From contig JAOACC010000060.1 in the NCBI GenBank assembly GCA_026418035.1, forward strand, positions 1-34,469: 34,469 bases of DNA, written 5' to 3'. Of the stretch, positions 25,048 to 34,450 are shown one piece after another. The translations under genes and the position numbers were made by a program. Position 1 is the first letter of the stretch. Each line of letters begins with the position of its first letter. The stretch is from a bacterium (lineage in GTDB: Bacteria > DUMJ01). Below the pieces are notes generated by a model. That model saw nothing but the letters and a program-made list of their open reading frames with translations, was not told where the DNA came from and ran no database searches.

Positions 25048-26583
25048 TTATTCCCACTCTATTGTGGCTGGTGGTTTCGAACTTATATCATACACAACCC
25101 TATTAACTTTAGGAACTTCATTTATTATTCTGTTAGATATAGTCTCTAGAAGAGAATACGGCAATCTAGCCCAATCTGCAGTCATTCCATCTTCACTTAA
25201 AATAGCCCTTATAGCTACTACATGCCCAAATGTCCTTTTATCCCCCATAACCCCAACACTCATTTCTGGTAAAAGAACACCAAAATATTGCCAAAGTTCT
25301 TTACTTAAACCAGCTCTCTCTATCTCAGTAGAGATTATATAATCTGCTTTTCTAATGATCTCTAATCTCTCCTTGGTGACCTCTCCTATAATTCTTATTG
25401 CTAATCCTGGCCCTGGGAAAGGCTGTCGATAAACTATTCTCTCTGGAATACCAAGAGATAGAGCCACCTTTCTAACCTCATCCTTAAAAAGATATCTTAA
25501 TGGCTCAATCAATCTTAACCTCATTTTCTCCGGTAACCCACCAACATTATGGTGAGTCTTTATCTTATGTGCCTTTTGAGAACTCGTTGCACTTTCTATT
25601 ACATCAGGATAAAGTGTTCCTTGAGCAAGAAAATCTATATTACCAAGCCTTATAGCTATCTCTTCAAATATACTTACAAATTCGTGGCCAATTATCTTAC
25701 GCTTCTCTTCAGGGTCTATTACTCCCTTTAATCTTTCCAAAAATCTCTCAGTAGCATCTATATATTCTACTTTCATATTAAAATTTCTTAGAGTATCTAA
25801 TACCTGCTCAACCTCATTCTGTCTAAGTGTTCCCTGATTGACAAATATACAAATAAGGTTGTCTCCAATAGCCTTATGAACAAGCACAGCAGTAGTGGTA
25901 GAATCTACTCCCCCACTCAATGCACATATAACTCTGCCATCTTTAACAGTTCTCTTTATATTTTCTATTGTCTCGTTGATAAAGTGTTCAGGAGTCCAAT
26001 CTCCACTACAGCGACATATCTTGTAAAGGAAGTTCCTTATAATCTTATCGCCGTTTATAGTATGAACAACTTCAGGATGAAATTGAACAGCGTAAAGATT
26101 CCTACTAGAGTCTTCCATAGCAGCTATAGGAGTATTATCGGTAGAGGCAGTAATTTTGAAATTACCTGGAGGCTTTATTACTATATCATTATGGCTCATC
26201 CAAGAAATAAATTCCCGATCTATCCCATCGAATAAGAGAGATTCATTCTCAATCTTTAAAAGAGTCTTACCAAACTCTCCTCTTTCACCCCTTACTACCT
26301 TACCTCCAAGTACATATGCCATAAGTTGCATTCCATAGCAAATACCTAATACAGGATATTTCCCACTAAAAACTAGGGAACTACACGTAGGGGCTCCTTC
26401 CTCGTATACACTAGAAGGACCACCAGAAAGAATAATCCCTTTAGGATTCTTCTTCTCTATCTCTTCAAAGGTAACATCACATGGTAATATTTCAGAATAT
26501 ACTTGTTGTTCTCTTATCCTCCTAGCTATAAGATTTGTATATTGTGAACCAAAATCCAAAACAACTACTACCTCTTTCATCAC
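25048..26583 (-). CDS. guaA: GMP synthase (glutamine-hydrolysing)
   Basis: GuaA converts XMP to GMP using ATP and glutamine. The 511-residue protein has an N-terminal class I glutamine amidotransferase domain with nucleophile cysteine 82 in [11 protein letters not shown] and the His/Glu pair in [10 protein letters not shown]. An ATP pyrophosphatase domain with [20 protein letters not shown] follows. The C-terminal dimerisation domain contains [15 protein letters not shown] and ends [14 protein letters not shown], as in all GuaA. Two Met codons open the ORF; the second is equally plausible. It overlaps serS by four bases. Confidence 0.98.
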   Translation of the reverse strand: MMKEVVVVLDFGSQYTNLIARRIREQQVYSEILPCDVTFEEIEKKNPKGIILSGGPSSVYEEGAPTCSSLVFSGKYPVLGICYGMQLMAYVLGGKVVRGERGEFGKTLLKIENESLLFDGIDREFISWMSHNDIVIKPPGNFKITASTDNTPIAAMEDSSRNLYAVQFHPEVVHTINGDKIIRNFLYKICRCSGDWTPEHFINETIENIKRTVKDGRVICALSGGVDSTTTAVLVHKAIGDNLICIFVNQGTLRQNEVEQVLDTLRNFNMKVEYIDATERFLERLKGVIDPEEKRKIIGHEFVSIFEEIAIRLGNIDFLAQGTLYPDVIESATSSQKAHKIKTHHNVGGLPEKMRLRLIEPLRYLFKDEVRKVALSLGIPERIVYRQPFPGPGLAIRIIGEVTKERLEIIRKADYIISTEIERAGLSKELWQYFGVLLPEMSVGVMGDKRTFGHVVAIRAILSEDGMTADWARLPYSLLETISNRIINEVPKVNRVVYDISSKPPATIEWE

Positions 26584-27836
26584 TTTATTACCTCAAACTT
26601 AGTATAAGGAACCAAGATTTCTGGAATCTTTATACTTCCATCTTTATTCTGATAATTCTCCATTATGGCAATAATTGCTCTGCCTATAGCTAGAGCAGTT
26701 CCATTTAAGATATGGACATAATGAACATTTCCGTCTTCATCTCTATACCTTATATTCAGGCGTCTAGCCTGAAAGTCGGTACAATTACTACAAGAATGTG
26801 TCTCTCTATATCTATTCTGTCCTGGCATCCAGGCTTCTATGTCGTATTTTTTGCTCGCAGGAAATCCTAAATCACCGGCGCATATAAGGACTACCCTATA
26901 GGGAATATTCAGTTTACTCATTATTTCTTCTTCGATGGAGAGTAAAAATTCATGCTCTTCCCAAGATTTGTCAGGTAAAGTAAAGGATACCATTTCAAGT
27001 TTATCAAATTGATGAACCCTCAATATACCCCTCGTATCTTTCCCTGCAGCCCCAGCCTCTCTTCTAAAACAAGAAGAAAAAGAGATGAATCTCTGAGGCA
27101 GATCCTTTGCATCAAGGATTTCATCCTTAAACATAGGTACAATAGTATGTTCTGAAGTTCCAGCCAATCTAAGCTCATCGAGAGGTATCTTATATATCTG
27201 TTCTTCAAGTTCAGGAAGATATCCGAGATTATAAAGTATATCTTCTCTTACAAGTATAGGAGGAATAACAGGTATAAACCCTTTCTCTAAAAGAAGGTCC
27301 GTTACAAATCTTATCAGTGCATACTCTAGTATAACTAATTCGCGTTTAAGATAGTAGAACCTAGAACCACTTACCTTTCCTGCTCTCTTTACATCTATCA
27401 AGTCCAAAGCCTCCCCCAATTCTAAATGATCCTTTGGTATAAAATCAAACTGCGGGATATTACCACAATACTTTATCGGTACATTGCTATCTTCATCCTT
27501 TCCTTCAGGAACACTCTCATGAGGAAGGTTAGGCAAGGTTAATATCAATCCATTAAGAGAATCTTCCACCTTCTTCAATTCATCCTCAAGTTCTCTTAAT
27601 TTAGGAACTATTTCTCTGATCTTATTAATAAGAATTTCTTTATCTTTAGGATTTTTTTGTATCTCTTTAGAGGTTACATTCTGTAAGTGTCTAAGGTTAT
27701 CCACCTCTTTAATAAGGTTTTTCCTCCTCTGATTTAACTCTAATATTTTATCAATAGGCGGATTATCCATTCCCTTTTTCTTTAAAAGATTTTTTATTTC
27801 CTCTGGTTTAGTTTCTATAAGTCTTATATCTATCAT
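26580..27836 (-). CDS. serS: Seryl-tRNA synthetase
   Basis: A class II synthetase that charges tRNA-Ser and also tRNA-Sec. The 418-residue protein begins [23 protein letters not shown] long antiparallel coiled coil covers about residues 30-100 ([24 protein letters not shown] and [16 protein letters not shown]). The catalytic core has [10 protein letters not shown], motif 2 as [65 protein letters not shown] and motif 3 as [20 protein letters not shown]. It overlaps both DUF554 and guaA by ATGA junctions. Confidence 0.98.
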   Translation of the reverse strand: MIDIRLIETKPEEIKNLLKKKGMDNPPIDKILELNQRRKNLIKEVDNLRHLQNVTSKEIQKNPKDKEILINKIREIVPKLRELEDELKKVEDSLNGLILTLPNLPHESVPEGKDEDSNVPIKYCGNIPQFDFIPKDHLELGEALDLIDVKRAGKVSGSRFYYLKRELVILEYALIRFVTDLLLEKGFIPVIPPILVREDILYNLGYLPELEEQIYKIPLDELRLAGTSEHTIVPMFKDEILDAKDLPQRFISFSSCFRREAGAAGKDTRGILRVHQFDKLEMVSFTLPDKSWEEHEFLLSIEEEIMSKLNIPYRVVLICAGDLGFPASKKYDIEAWMPGQNRYRETHSCSNCTDFQARRLNIRYRDEDGNVHYVHILNGTALAIGRAIIAIMENYQNKDGSIKIPEILVPYTKFEVIK

Positions 27837-28519
27837 AATATAGCTCCTAATAACCCTCCTATTAAAAGTCCTGGCAATAGATTCCCTACTTTTATCTTTC
27901 CTATACCCAAAAGGTTAATACCTATTCCAATAATCATTAGCCCTCCAACTATAGTTATACAGTTTACAGAACTACTAGGGAGAAGATTTCCAACTATAGA
28001 AGCAAGTATAGTTAGTGCTCCTTGATAACCCAAGACAATCAAAGCTGAAAAAATAACCCCTATTCCTAGCGAGGCAGATAAGACTATAGACGAAATCCCA
28101 TCCATTATGGACTTTGTAAGTAGTATATTATACGTACCTTTTATACCATCCTCTATTGCACCAGTAATTGCCATAGGTCCTATACAGAAAAGCAAACTAG
28201 CCGTCATAAAACCCTGTGTAAAAGTAGCTACGTTACTTGAAGTCTTTTCTTTAATAGTATCTCCTAATCTCTCCAAAAAAGATTCTATATCTAACAATTC
28301 ACCTATTATACCACCAACAGCAAGACTTATCAAAACAATTAAGGATTCTTTTATATCTTTAGCACCAAATGCCATTTTTAGACCTACCGTCAGAGTAAAT
28401 AGACCTACAGACTGTATGGCTATTCTCTGCAACCTCTCAGAAAACCTATTTCCTAAAAATAATCCTATGCTACTTCCAGCTATAACAGTAATAGTATTTA
28501 TAATTGTACCTAGAATAAT
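27833..28519 (-). CDS. DUF554-family membrane protein, probably with a non-canonical AUU start
   Basis: An integral membrane protein of the DUF554 (YdfK-like) family, function unknown. The ORF track starts at a TTG at 28432 (MQRIAIQSVGLF), which removes the conserved first helix. Upstream in the same frame the codons read I-I-L-G-T-I-I-N-T-I-T-V-I-A-G-S-S-I-G-L, which matches the family's N-terminus (M-x-L/I-G-T-x-x-N). No ATG, GTG or TTG is available in that stretch before a TGA at 28525-28523. Two ATT codons at 28519 and 28516 follow a GGTGA element at a suitable distance. I therefore place the start there (about 228 residues), with 28432 as the fallback. A sequencing error is the main alternative. 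The gene lies 13 bases after cheW and overlaps serS by four. Confidence 0.7.
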   Translation of the reverse strand: MILGTIINTITVIAGSSIGLFLGNRFSERLQRIAIQSVGLFTLTVGLKMAFGAKDIKESLIVLISLAVGGIIGELLDIESFLERLGDTIKEKTSSNVATFTQGFMTASLLFCIGPMAITGAIEDGIKGTYNILLTKSIMDGISSIVLSASLGIGVIFSALIVLGYQGALTILASIVGNLLPSSSVNCITIVGGLMIIGIGINLLGIGKIKVGNLLPGLLIGGLLGAIL

Positions 28520-28532
28520 AGGTCACCCACTA

Positions 28533-28985
28533 TTATTGCAAAGTTACCAATTCGCCTTTTTCTTCTCTAGTTAGTATCTTATCTATATCTAATATAATAA
28601 TCAATCTTTCATCCAATTTCCCAACCCCTTCTATAAAGTCCGCTCCTATAGTAGTAACCGGAGGTGGGGGCTCTATATTATCCTTTGGTATTCTTAAGAC
28701 CTCAGTTACAGAATCTACTATTAAACCAACTGTCTGTGATGATATCTCTACCACTATTATCCTTGTATCTGACGTAATTTCTTTTTCTTGTAGATTAAAC
28801 CTCTCCTTTAGGTCTATAACCGGTATTATCTTACCTCTAAGGTTTATAACACCTTTAACAAATGGTGGAGCCTTAGGTACAAAGGTTATGTCCCTATACT
28901 GAATGATCTCTTGAACCTTATAGATATCTATCCCATAGTCTTCACTTAATAGAGAGAATACAACTAATTGTCTTTCTTCTGCCAT
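28533..28985 (-). CDS. CheW-like adaptor protein
   Basis: A 150-residue protein made of one CheW domain: LVVFSLLSEDYGIDIYKVQEIIQYRDITFVPKAPPFVKGVINLRGKIIPVIDLKERF, then TRIIVVEISSQTVGLIVDSVTEVLRIPKDNIEPPP. The NLRGKIIPVIDL stretch is the core interaction signature. CheW normally links chemoreceptors to the kinase CheA. No cheA, receptor, cheY or flagellar gene is in this window, so the partner is unknown; a remote chemotaxis cluster or another receptor-type array is possible. The gene has a very strong AAGGAGGAGGAA ribosome binding site. Confidence 0.93.
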   Translation of the reverse strand: MAEERQLVVFSLLSEDYGIDIYKVQEIIQYRDITFVPKAPPFVKGVINLRGKIIPVIDLKERFNLQEKEITSDTRIIVVEISSQTVGLIVDSVTEVLRIPKDNIEPPPPVTTIGADFIEGVGKLDERLIIILDIDKILTREEKGELVTLQ

Positions 28986-29003
28986 AAAATTCCTCCTCCT
29001 TAA

Positions 29004-29906
29004 TTATTTTGCTCCCTTCAAAAATACTAGAGCAGACGCTCCCACTACACCAGCCTTATCACCTAAAGTAGCCCTAGTTATCTTCACATCTCTTCCGCCA
29101 GGAAGGGCATAAGTATCAACCACTTTCCTTATAGGATTAATCAAAAAATTACCCAAATTAGAAACACCCCCAGAAAGAAGTATAATATCAGGATTAAATA
29201 TATTTATAAAGCTTACCATTGCATATCCAAGTAACGTTCCAATCTCTTCTATTGCTTCTAAAACTACTTTATCCCCCTCTTCTGCATATCTTTGAATCTC
29301 TTCAGGAGTCGATATAAACCTACCCCTTTCTTGAATTCTTTTTACAAGAGCTGGACCAGATGCATATGCCTCAATACACCCTATACCACCACAGTTACAT
29401 CTAATCCCATCATACTTTATACTCATATGTCCTAACTCTGCACCAACACCTTTGGCGCCTCTAAAAACCTTGCCATCATAGATTATTCCAGAACCAATCC
29501 CGGTACCTATAGTAAGACATAAAAGACATCTAGCACCCTTCCCACCACCAGCCCACCATTCTCCTAAAGCAGCCACATTACCATCATTATCTACATAGGT
29601 AGGAAGATTAAATCTTCTCTCAATTATATCTTTTAAAGAGGTTCCAGCCCAGTCTTTAAGGTTAGGTGTAGCAGTAATTATTGTGCCAGTATCGGGATCA
29701 ACCTGACCTGCAGTCCCTATACCTATTCCTTCTATATCATCAGTCAAAACACCCTCTATAGCTTCATACAAGTGGCTCAAAATCCTCTCTCTACCCTCTT
29801 TACCTTCGCTTGGAACTCTTAAAGTCTTTATTATATTTCCTTCCTCATCTATAACAGCAGAAAGAATTTTCGTTCCTCCAATATCTATTCCAATAGCTTT
29901 GGGCAT
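29004..29906 (-). CDS. ROK-family sugar kinase, probably glucokinase
   Basis: A 300-residue ROK (repressor, ORF, kinase) protein without an N-terminal DNA-binding domain, so a kinase rather than a regulator. Motifs are the phosphate loop IGIDIGGTKILSAVID, DNDGNVAALGEWWAGGGKG, the second phosphate motif LTIGTGIGSGIIYDGK, ELGHMSI and the zinc cluster CNCGGIGCIEAYASGPAL. The GGVSNLGN adenosine motif lies near the C-terminus. ATP-dependent glucokinase is the usual role for such proteins, but N-acetylmannosamine or allose kinases share the fold. The adjacent nucleotide-sugar-type genes make an amino-sugar substrate conceivable. Confidence 0.9.
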   Translation of the reverse strand: MPKAIGIDIGGTKILSAVIDEEGNIIKTLRVPSEGKEGRERILSHLYEAIEGVLTDDIEGIGIGTAGQVDPDTGTIITATPNLKDWAGTSLKDIIERRFNLPTYVDNDGNVAALGEWWAGGGKGARCLLCLTIGTGIGSGIIYDGKVFRGAKGVGAELGHMSIKYDGIRCNCGGIGCIEAYASGPALVKRIQERGRFISTPEEIQRYAEEGDKVVLEAIEEIGTLLGYAMVSFINIFNPDIILLSGGVSNLGNFLINPIRKVVDTYALPGGRDVKITRATLGDKAGVVGASALVFLKGAK

Positions 29907-29909
29907 AGT

Positions 29910-30905
29910 TCATCCCTCTCTTAAAGATTTATAGATAGTATCTATAGTCTCTAAAACTAATAGAGAACTCACAGCATCTATCCTTGTAGGAGTATTTTTA
30001 ATTATACCATTACAAAAATCTAGCACCATATTTTTAAAACAGAGTCTCCTAAGATATAAAGGGTCATATGTAATGACTTTTGGAGAAATCACATTATCTT
30101 TTATTCTCCATGCATTAATACTATTCAGTGCCAAGCCACCAATTACTATAGTTCCTTTATCCCCAAATATACTCAAACTTGTCTCAAGATTCTGAGGATA
30201 GATAGAAAAACTTCCTTCAAAAGTAGCTAAAGTGCCATTATAAAATCTTAAAACTGCAACCAAAGTATCCTCAGTTTCAATCGAATGAGTAAAAGTACCA
30301 GCCATGGCATAGGCAGATTGAACCTCACCGAAGAATAAGATCAAGAGGTCTAAATAATGGATTGCCATATTATAGAGCATGCCACCATCATAGTTTTTAC
30401 TTCCTCTCCAGGAATTTTCAAAGTACTCTTGTGGTCTATACCAGAGCATATGAACACTTCCCAAGAAAGGTATTCCTAATGCTCCATTTCTTACAGCCTC
30501 CTGAGCTAACTCTATAAGTGGATTATATCTCATTTGTACTACCATACCTAACTTTAAACCCAAGTTATCAGAAAGAAAACACAACTCTTTAGCTTCTTCT
30601 AAACTTAAGGCTAATGGTTTTTCGACAAGAACATTTACTTTCGAATTTAGTGCAAACTTGGCAATCTCATAGTGGGATGAATGTGGTGTAGAAATAGAAA
30701 CAAAGTCTAAATCTTCCTTTTCTAAAAGTTCTCTATAATCCATGTAAACCTTTTTAACCTTATACTGAGAAGCAAAATCCTCTGCTCTAGATAAATTACT
30801 ATCACATACTGCTACTAACTCCAAATAAGGAATATCCGAAACAACTTCGCTATGCTTATGCGCATTCTGTCCGCACCCTACAATAGCAAATCTAATTCTT
30901 TCCAT
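29910..30905 (-). CDS. Gfo/Idh/MocA-family oxidoreductase
   Basis: A 331-residue NAD(P)-dependent sugar dehydrogenase or reductase. The N-terminal Rossmann fold begins IRFAIVGCGQNAHKHSEVV, with SISTPHSSHYEIAKFAL and the family's EKPLALS (lysine at about residue 96). The C-terminal alpha/beta domain carries GGMLYNMAIHYLDLLILFFGE, where the histidine is commonly catalytic. It overlaps the DegT aminotransferase gene by 14 bases. Such a pairing is seen in pathways that oxidise and then aminate a UDP- or dTDP-sugar (for example WbpB/WbpE-type), which is my inference here. Substrate not determinable. Confidence 0.88.
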   Translation of the reverse strand: MERIRFAIVGCGQNAHKHSEVVSDIPYLELVAVCDSNLSRAEDFASQYKVKKVYMDYRELLEKEDLDFVSISTPHSSHYEIAKFALNSKVNVLVEKPLALSLEEAKELCFLSDNLGLKLGMVVQMRYNPLIELAQEAVRNGALGIPFLGSVHMLWYRPQEYFENSWRGSKNYDGGMLYNMAIHYLDLLILFFGEVQSAYAMAGTFTHSIETEDTLVAVLRFYNGTLATFEGSFSIYPQNLETSLSIFGDKGTIVIGGLALNSINAWRIKDNVISPKVITYDPLYLRRLCFKNMVLDFCNGIIKNTPTRIDAVSSLLVLETIDTIYKSLREG

Positions 30906-32001
30906 AGAAAGATTTTATAACCTCCACAACTTCTCTAACTTCTTCATCTTTTAATTCTGGCCACATAGGTAATGCTAGAACCTCTTCAGAGGCTTTCTCT
31001 GCCTCTGGAAGATCCCCCAATTTATAACCCAAATCCTTGTAAACTTTTTGAAGGTGTAATGGCAACGGATAGTATATAGTAGAACCAATACCATTATCAG
31101 AAAGATACTTCTGTAATTCATCTCTCTTTTCTGCCCTTATTACATATTGATGAAAGGTATGCGTTCGTCCTTCCTTAATCTTTGGAGTTTTCACATAAGG
31201 CACATCTGAAAGCAGATCACTATATAAACTAGCTATCTCCTGCCTTCTTTTTATATAGCTATCTAAATATTTAAGTTTTACCCTTAATATAGCTGCTTGA
31301 ATCTCATCTAATCTACTATTGTAACCTAATTCTTCATGATAATACTTCTTTTTACTTCCGTGATTTCTCAACATTAAGACTTTCTCTTTTATTTTCTCAT
31401 CATTAGTAACAATCATTCCCCCATCTCCAAATGCCCCTAGGTTCTTAGTAGGAAAGAAACTAAAACACCCAGTGTTCCCAAGGCTTCCAGCCTTTTTACC
31501 GTTATAGACTGCACCTATAGCTTGACAAGCATCTTCCACTATATAAACGTTATATCCTTCTCTAATTTCCATAAGCTTATCCATATCACACATCTGTCCA
31601 AAGATGTGAACAGGTAAAATAACTTTAGTATTTTTAGTTATCAACTGTTCTACCTCTTCTACATTCATATCAAAAGTATCTGGTTCTATATCAACAAAAA
31701 CTGGCTTTGCACCAAGATTAGAAATAACCTCAGTAGTAGCAAAGAATGTAAATGGGGTAGTTATGACTTCATCTCCAGGTCCTATATCAAGAGCTCTCAA
31801 AGAGAGTAAAAGTGCATCGGTCCCTGAAGCAACTCCAATAGCGTATTTAGTACCGCAATAAGTAGAAACTTCAGATTCCAAAGAAGTTACATTTTCTCCT
31901 AATATAAATTGGCCTCTTTCCATCACTTCTTGTAAAATCTGATTTATCTCCATCTTAAGATTTTGATACTGTCTCTTAAGGTCAAAACTAGGAATCCTCA
32001 T
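30892..32001 (-). CDS. DegT/DnrJ/EryC1-family PLP-dependent sugar aminotransferase
   Basis: A 369-residue aminotransferase acting on keto-sugars bound to nucleotides. The N-terminus reads IPSFDLKRQYQNLKMEI, then GRGQFILGxN-like text and IGVASGTDALLLSLRAL, the phosphate-binding region. It continues ITTPFTFFATTEVI, VEDACQAIGAVYNGKKAGSLG, and the PLP lysine in FSFFPTKNLGAFGDGGMI at about residue 187. GYNSRLDEIQAAIL follows, and the C-terminus has a STIYYPLPLHLQ motif. All are diagnostic of the family. It overlaps the Wzz gene by 14 bases, tying it to surface-polysaccharide assembly. The exact sugar is unknown. Confidence 0.93.
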   Translation of the reverse strand: MRIPSFDLKRQYQNLKMEINQILQEVMERGQFILGENVTSLESEVSTYCGTKYAIGVASGTDALLLSLRALDIGPGDEVITTPFTFFATTEVISNLGAKPVFVDIEPDTFDMNVEEVEQLITKNTKVILPVHIFGQMCDMDKLMEIREGYNVYIVEDACQAIGAVYNGKKAGSLGNTGCFSFFPTKNLGAFGDGGMIVTNDEKIKEKVLMLRNHGSKKKYYHEELGYNSRLDEIQAAILRVKLKYLDSYIKRRQEIASLYSDLLSDVPYVKTPKIKEGRTHTFHQYVIRAEKRDELQKYLSDNGIGSTIYYPLPLHLQKVYKDLGYKLGDLPEAEKASEEVLALPMWPELKDEEVREVVEVIKSFYGKN

Positions 32002-33355
32002 CTTTCTTTAATTCCTCCTTGAGATTTCTCCAAAATTCTAGAAAGAAGGCTAAAAATATTCCCAAAAATAGGGAAGCTACTCCAGCGATAAGGACATTAA
32101 GCATCGTGTTAGGCTTACTATGTTTTTCAGGCGGTACAGCATAATCTAATACTTGAATCTCTACTGATTCCCTGGCTTCACTTATTTTTGCCTGTTCGTA
32201 TTGAGTAGAGAGTGTAGTATATATAGCTTCTTGCAACTTTACATCTCTAATAAGCTTAGAGAGTTGTAAACTCAAATCCGGAAGTCTACTTATCTTCTCA
32301 TCATATTTTGATATAAGTCCTGTCAAACCTTGATATTTAGCCTCTAAAGAGATCCTTTTAACACTCAAATCAAACAATTCTGGAGTAGAAAGAGTTCCTA
32401 ATGCATCGGATAATCTCTCTATTTCTTCCTTCATAACCCTCTTTATCTCAGTTATCTGCTGCTTCACTTCAACCACTTTAGGATGAAGTTCCCCATAATC
32501 TTGTAACAGAGTAGCTAAAGTAACTTCGCTTTCTATAAGCTTTTCTCTCCAAGTCTGAATCTTAGGATCTGAGCTTATAGTAGTTATTGTAAGAGGGTCT
32601 TTACCCAAAAGTTCTGCCTGAGACTTTAGAATGCTCTGAAGATTATTTATCTGAGAATTTACAGCATTTAGCTCTATCTGGGTAGATTCTTTCTGAGCCT
32701 GCAAATTAGCCATATTATCTATCAAGGCCTTAGTCTCATCACTTACGCTGATTAGCTTATACTTTTCTTGGAAGGCTTTAAGCTTAGATTCTGCCTCGTT
32801 TAGAAGTTTCTCTGTCTCTCTTAACCTTCTCTCTAAAAATAGTTTCTCCCTCTGGGCAGAACTAAGTATAATCTTAGACGTTATCTCCTTTAAGGCAGAT
32901 ATATATGTATTAGATATATCTGCAGCCAATTGAGGACTTTTAGCTTCTGTAGTTATCTCCATAGTATTCTCTTTTGTATCGCTTATCTTCACAGATTTCT
33001 GTAAGATAGATATAGCCCTCTGTAAGCTATTAGTATTAAACTCTTCTTCTAGCTTTAACTTTTTAACAACATATTCTGCTGCTGATCGACTCTTAAGAAT
33101 AGCGGAATAATTCGCTCCCACCCCTCCTGTTAAACTCGAAATTCCTGTTATAGGAAGATACTGTAGGAGCTGAGCACTTATTCCAGTACTTTTTTCACTA
33201 GGTAAAAGTATTACTGCCTTTGCAGAATATATCTTAGGACTTACCTTACTAAAAACATAAGCCCCTATAACAGCTAATAGAAAGATCGATATAATGTATA
33301 CTCTTCTCTTCCTTAAGACTTTTATAAGGTCAACTAGACTTATTTCTTCTTCCAT
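31988..33355 (-). CDS. Wzz/GumC-family polysaccharide chain-length or co-polymerase protein
   Basis: An inner-membrane protein that sets polysaccharide chain length or links export stages. It has an N-terminal Wzz domain (ISLVDLIKVLRKRRVYIISIFLLAVIGAYVFSK with the first span at about residues 20-40). A large, coiled-coil-rich periplasmic part follows (roughly residues 150-390, e.g. LFLERRLRETEKLLNEAESKLKAFQEKY). A proline-containing second span near the end reads PEKHSKPNTMLNVLIAGVASLFLGIFLAFFLEF. No C-terminal Walker motif is present, so it is not fused to a BY-kinase. The ORF track starts at a GTG at 33364. I use the ATG at 33355 (MEEEISLV), five bases after GGGTGG, giving 455 residues. Confidence 0.92.
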   Translation of the reverse strand: MEEEISLVDLIKVLRKRRVYIISIFLLAVIGAYVFSKVSPKIYSAKAVILLPSEKSTGISAQLLQYLPITGISSLTGGVGANYSAILKSRSAAEYVVKKLKLEEEFNTNSLQRAISILQKSVKISDTKENTMEITTEAKSPQLAADISNTYISALKEITSKIILSSAQREKLFLERRLRETEKLLNEAESKLKAFQEKYKLISVSDETKALIDNMANLQAQKESTQIELNAVNSQINNLQSILKSQAELLGKDPLTITTISSDPKIQTWREKLIESEVTLATLLQDYGELHPKVVEVKQQITEIKRVMKEEIERLSDALGTLSTPELFDLSVKRISLEAKYQGLTGLISKYDEKISRLPDLSLQLSKLIRDVKLQEAIYTTLSTQYEQAKISEARESVEIQVLDYAVPPEKHSKPNTMLNVLIAGVASLFLGIFLAFFLEFWRNLKEELKKDEDS

Positions 33356-33357
33356 AA

Positions 33358-34450
33358 TTACCACCCAAATAGAGAGCCAAATGTATCTTTTAGTATCCCA
33401 ATACTCATAAGTATCTGAACAAGGTCTTGCCAGCCTCTAAAGAGAAGTTCTGGAACATAAACTATATCATCTTCTTTGATTTCTATATCCAGTTCACTTT
33501 TACCTTTCTTAACAATGTCTTCATAATTGACTGTTATCATTTCAGGTTTATCCCCACTCTGTCTAATAACAGTAACCTTCTTAAGGTCTGCTCTATCCTT
33601 TATACCACCCGCAGTACTTATATACTCAGTAAGTCTTCTCCCTTCTACATATTCTATAGCTCCAGGGCTATTAACCTGTCCTAATACATAGACAAGTCTT
33701 CTTAATGCTGGGATAAATATACTATCTCCATCTTTTAACAAGACATTGTTCTTTTCATCCCCTCTAAGTGCATAGTCCACATTAAATAGAATATCCTCTT
33801 TCTTACCACCTACAGTTCGTTCAATCTTTGCCAAGGTCCTTGTAGATTGAGGTGTTAATCCGCCAGCTCTTATAAGTAAGTCTCTTATTCTATCTCCTTC
33901 TCTTATCTCGTATATGCCAGGTTCTCGTACTTGTCCAAAGATTCTAATTGTTTTCTCCATCGGAGGAACAAATATTACATCACCATCTATAAGACGTAAA
34001 CTTACCTCCTGTGTTATATCTCCTAAGACTAAAACTCTATAAAGGTCAAGAACAGCTATTTCCTTTCCTCCTCTAAGGACTTTTATATTCCTAGCGCTTG
34101 CAGTAGGTAATATACCGCCGGCACGAGATATTAGTTCAGATATCCTAGCTCCTTCTCTAGCCTGGCTAGGAAGCATTTCACCAGTTGGAGTTCCACTTAT
34201 TTCTCCAGAAGTCAAGGTAATAGCCCCAGGGTTCCTAACTTGACCTAAGACGTAAACCCTATCTATCTTAGTGGGTATTCTAATTAGATCTTTGTCCTTT
34301 AAAAGAACTTCAGAAGATTTAAGAAAATCCAATTCTATAATCTCTCCAGAAACCCTTTCGATAATTCCTCCTACTAGACTCGCCTTGGGGGTTAATCCCC
34401 CTGCCATCTCTATGATGTCTTTTAGCCTATCCCCTTCTACTATCTCATAC
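33358..34450 (-). CDS. SLBB-domain polysaccharide export protein, N-terminus missing
   Basis: The visible 363 residues hold about four SLBB (soluble ligand-binding beta-grasp) repeats. Each has a pattern like VYVLGQVRNPGAI....EGDRLxDLIxxAGGLTPxA: one cut at the edge, then at roughly residues 69-140, 165-220 and 244-300. Each repeat ends in a DxVFVPP-like strand. SLBB repeats follow the Poly_export domain in Wza-type export channels, which would lie in the missing part. The C-terminus GWQDLVQILMSIGILKDTFGSLF could be an amphipathic or membrane helix. The ORF-track N-terminus MCIRDR is not biological: it comes from a Nextera adapter at 34451-34469. The gene continues beyond the contig end. Coupling with Wzz is standard. 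Confidence 0.9.

Noticed and set aside
28107-28574. 155-residue plus-strand ORF
   Set aside because: It is antisense to DUF554 and cheW, both clear genes, and has no family features.
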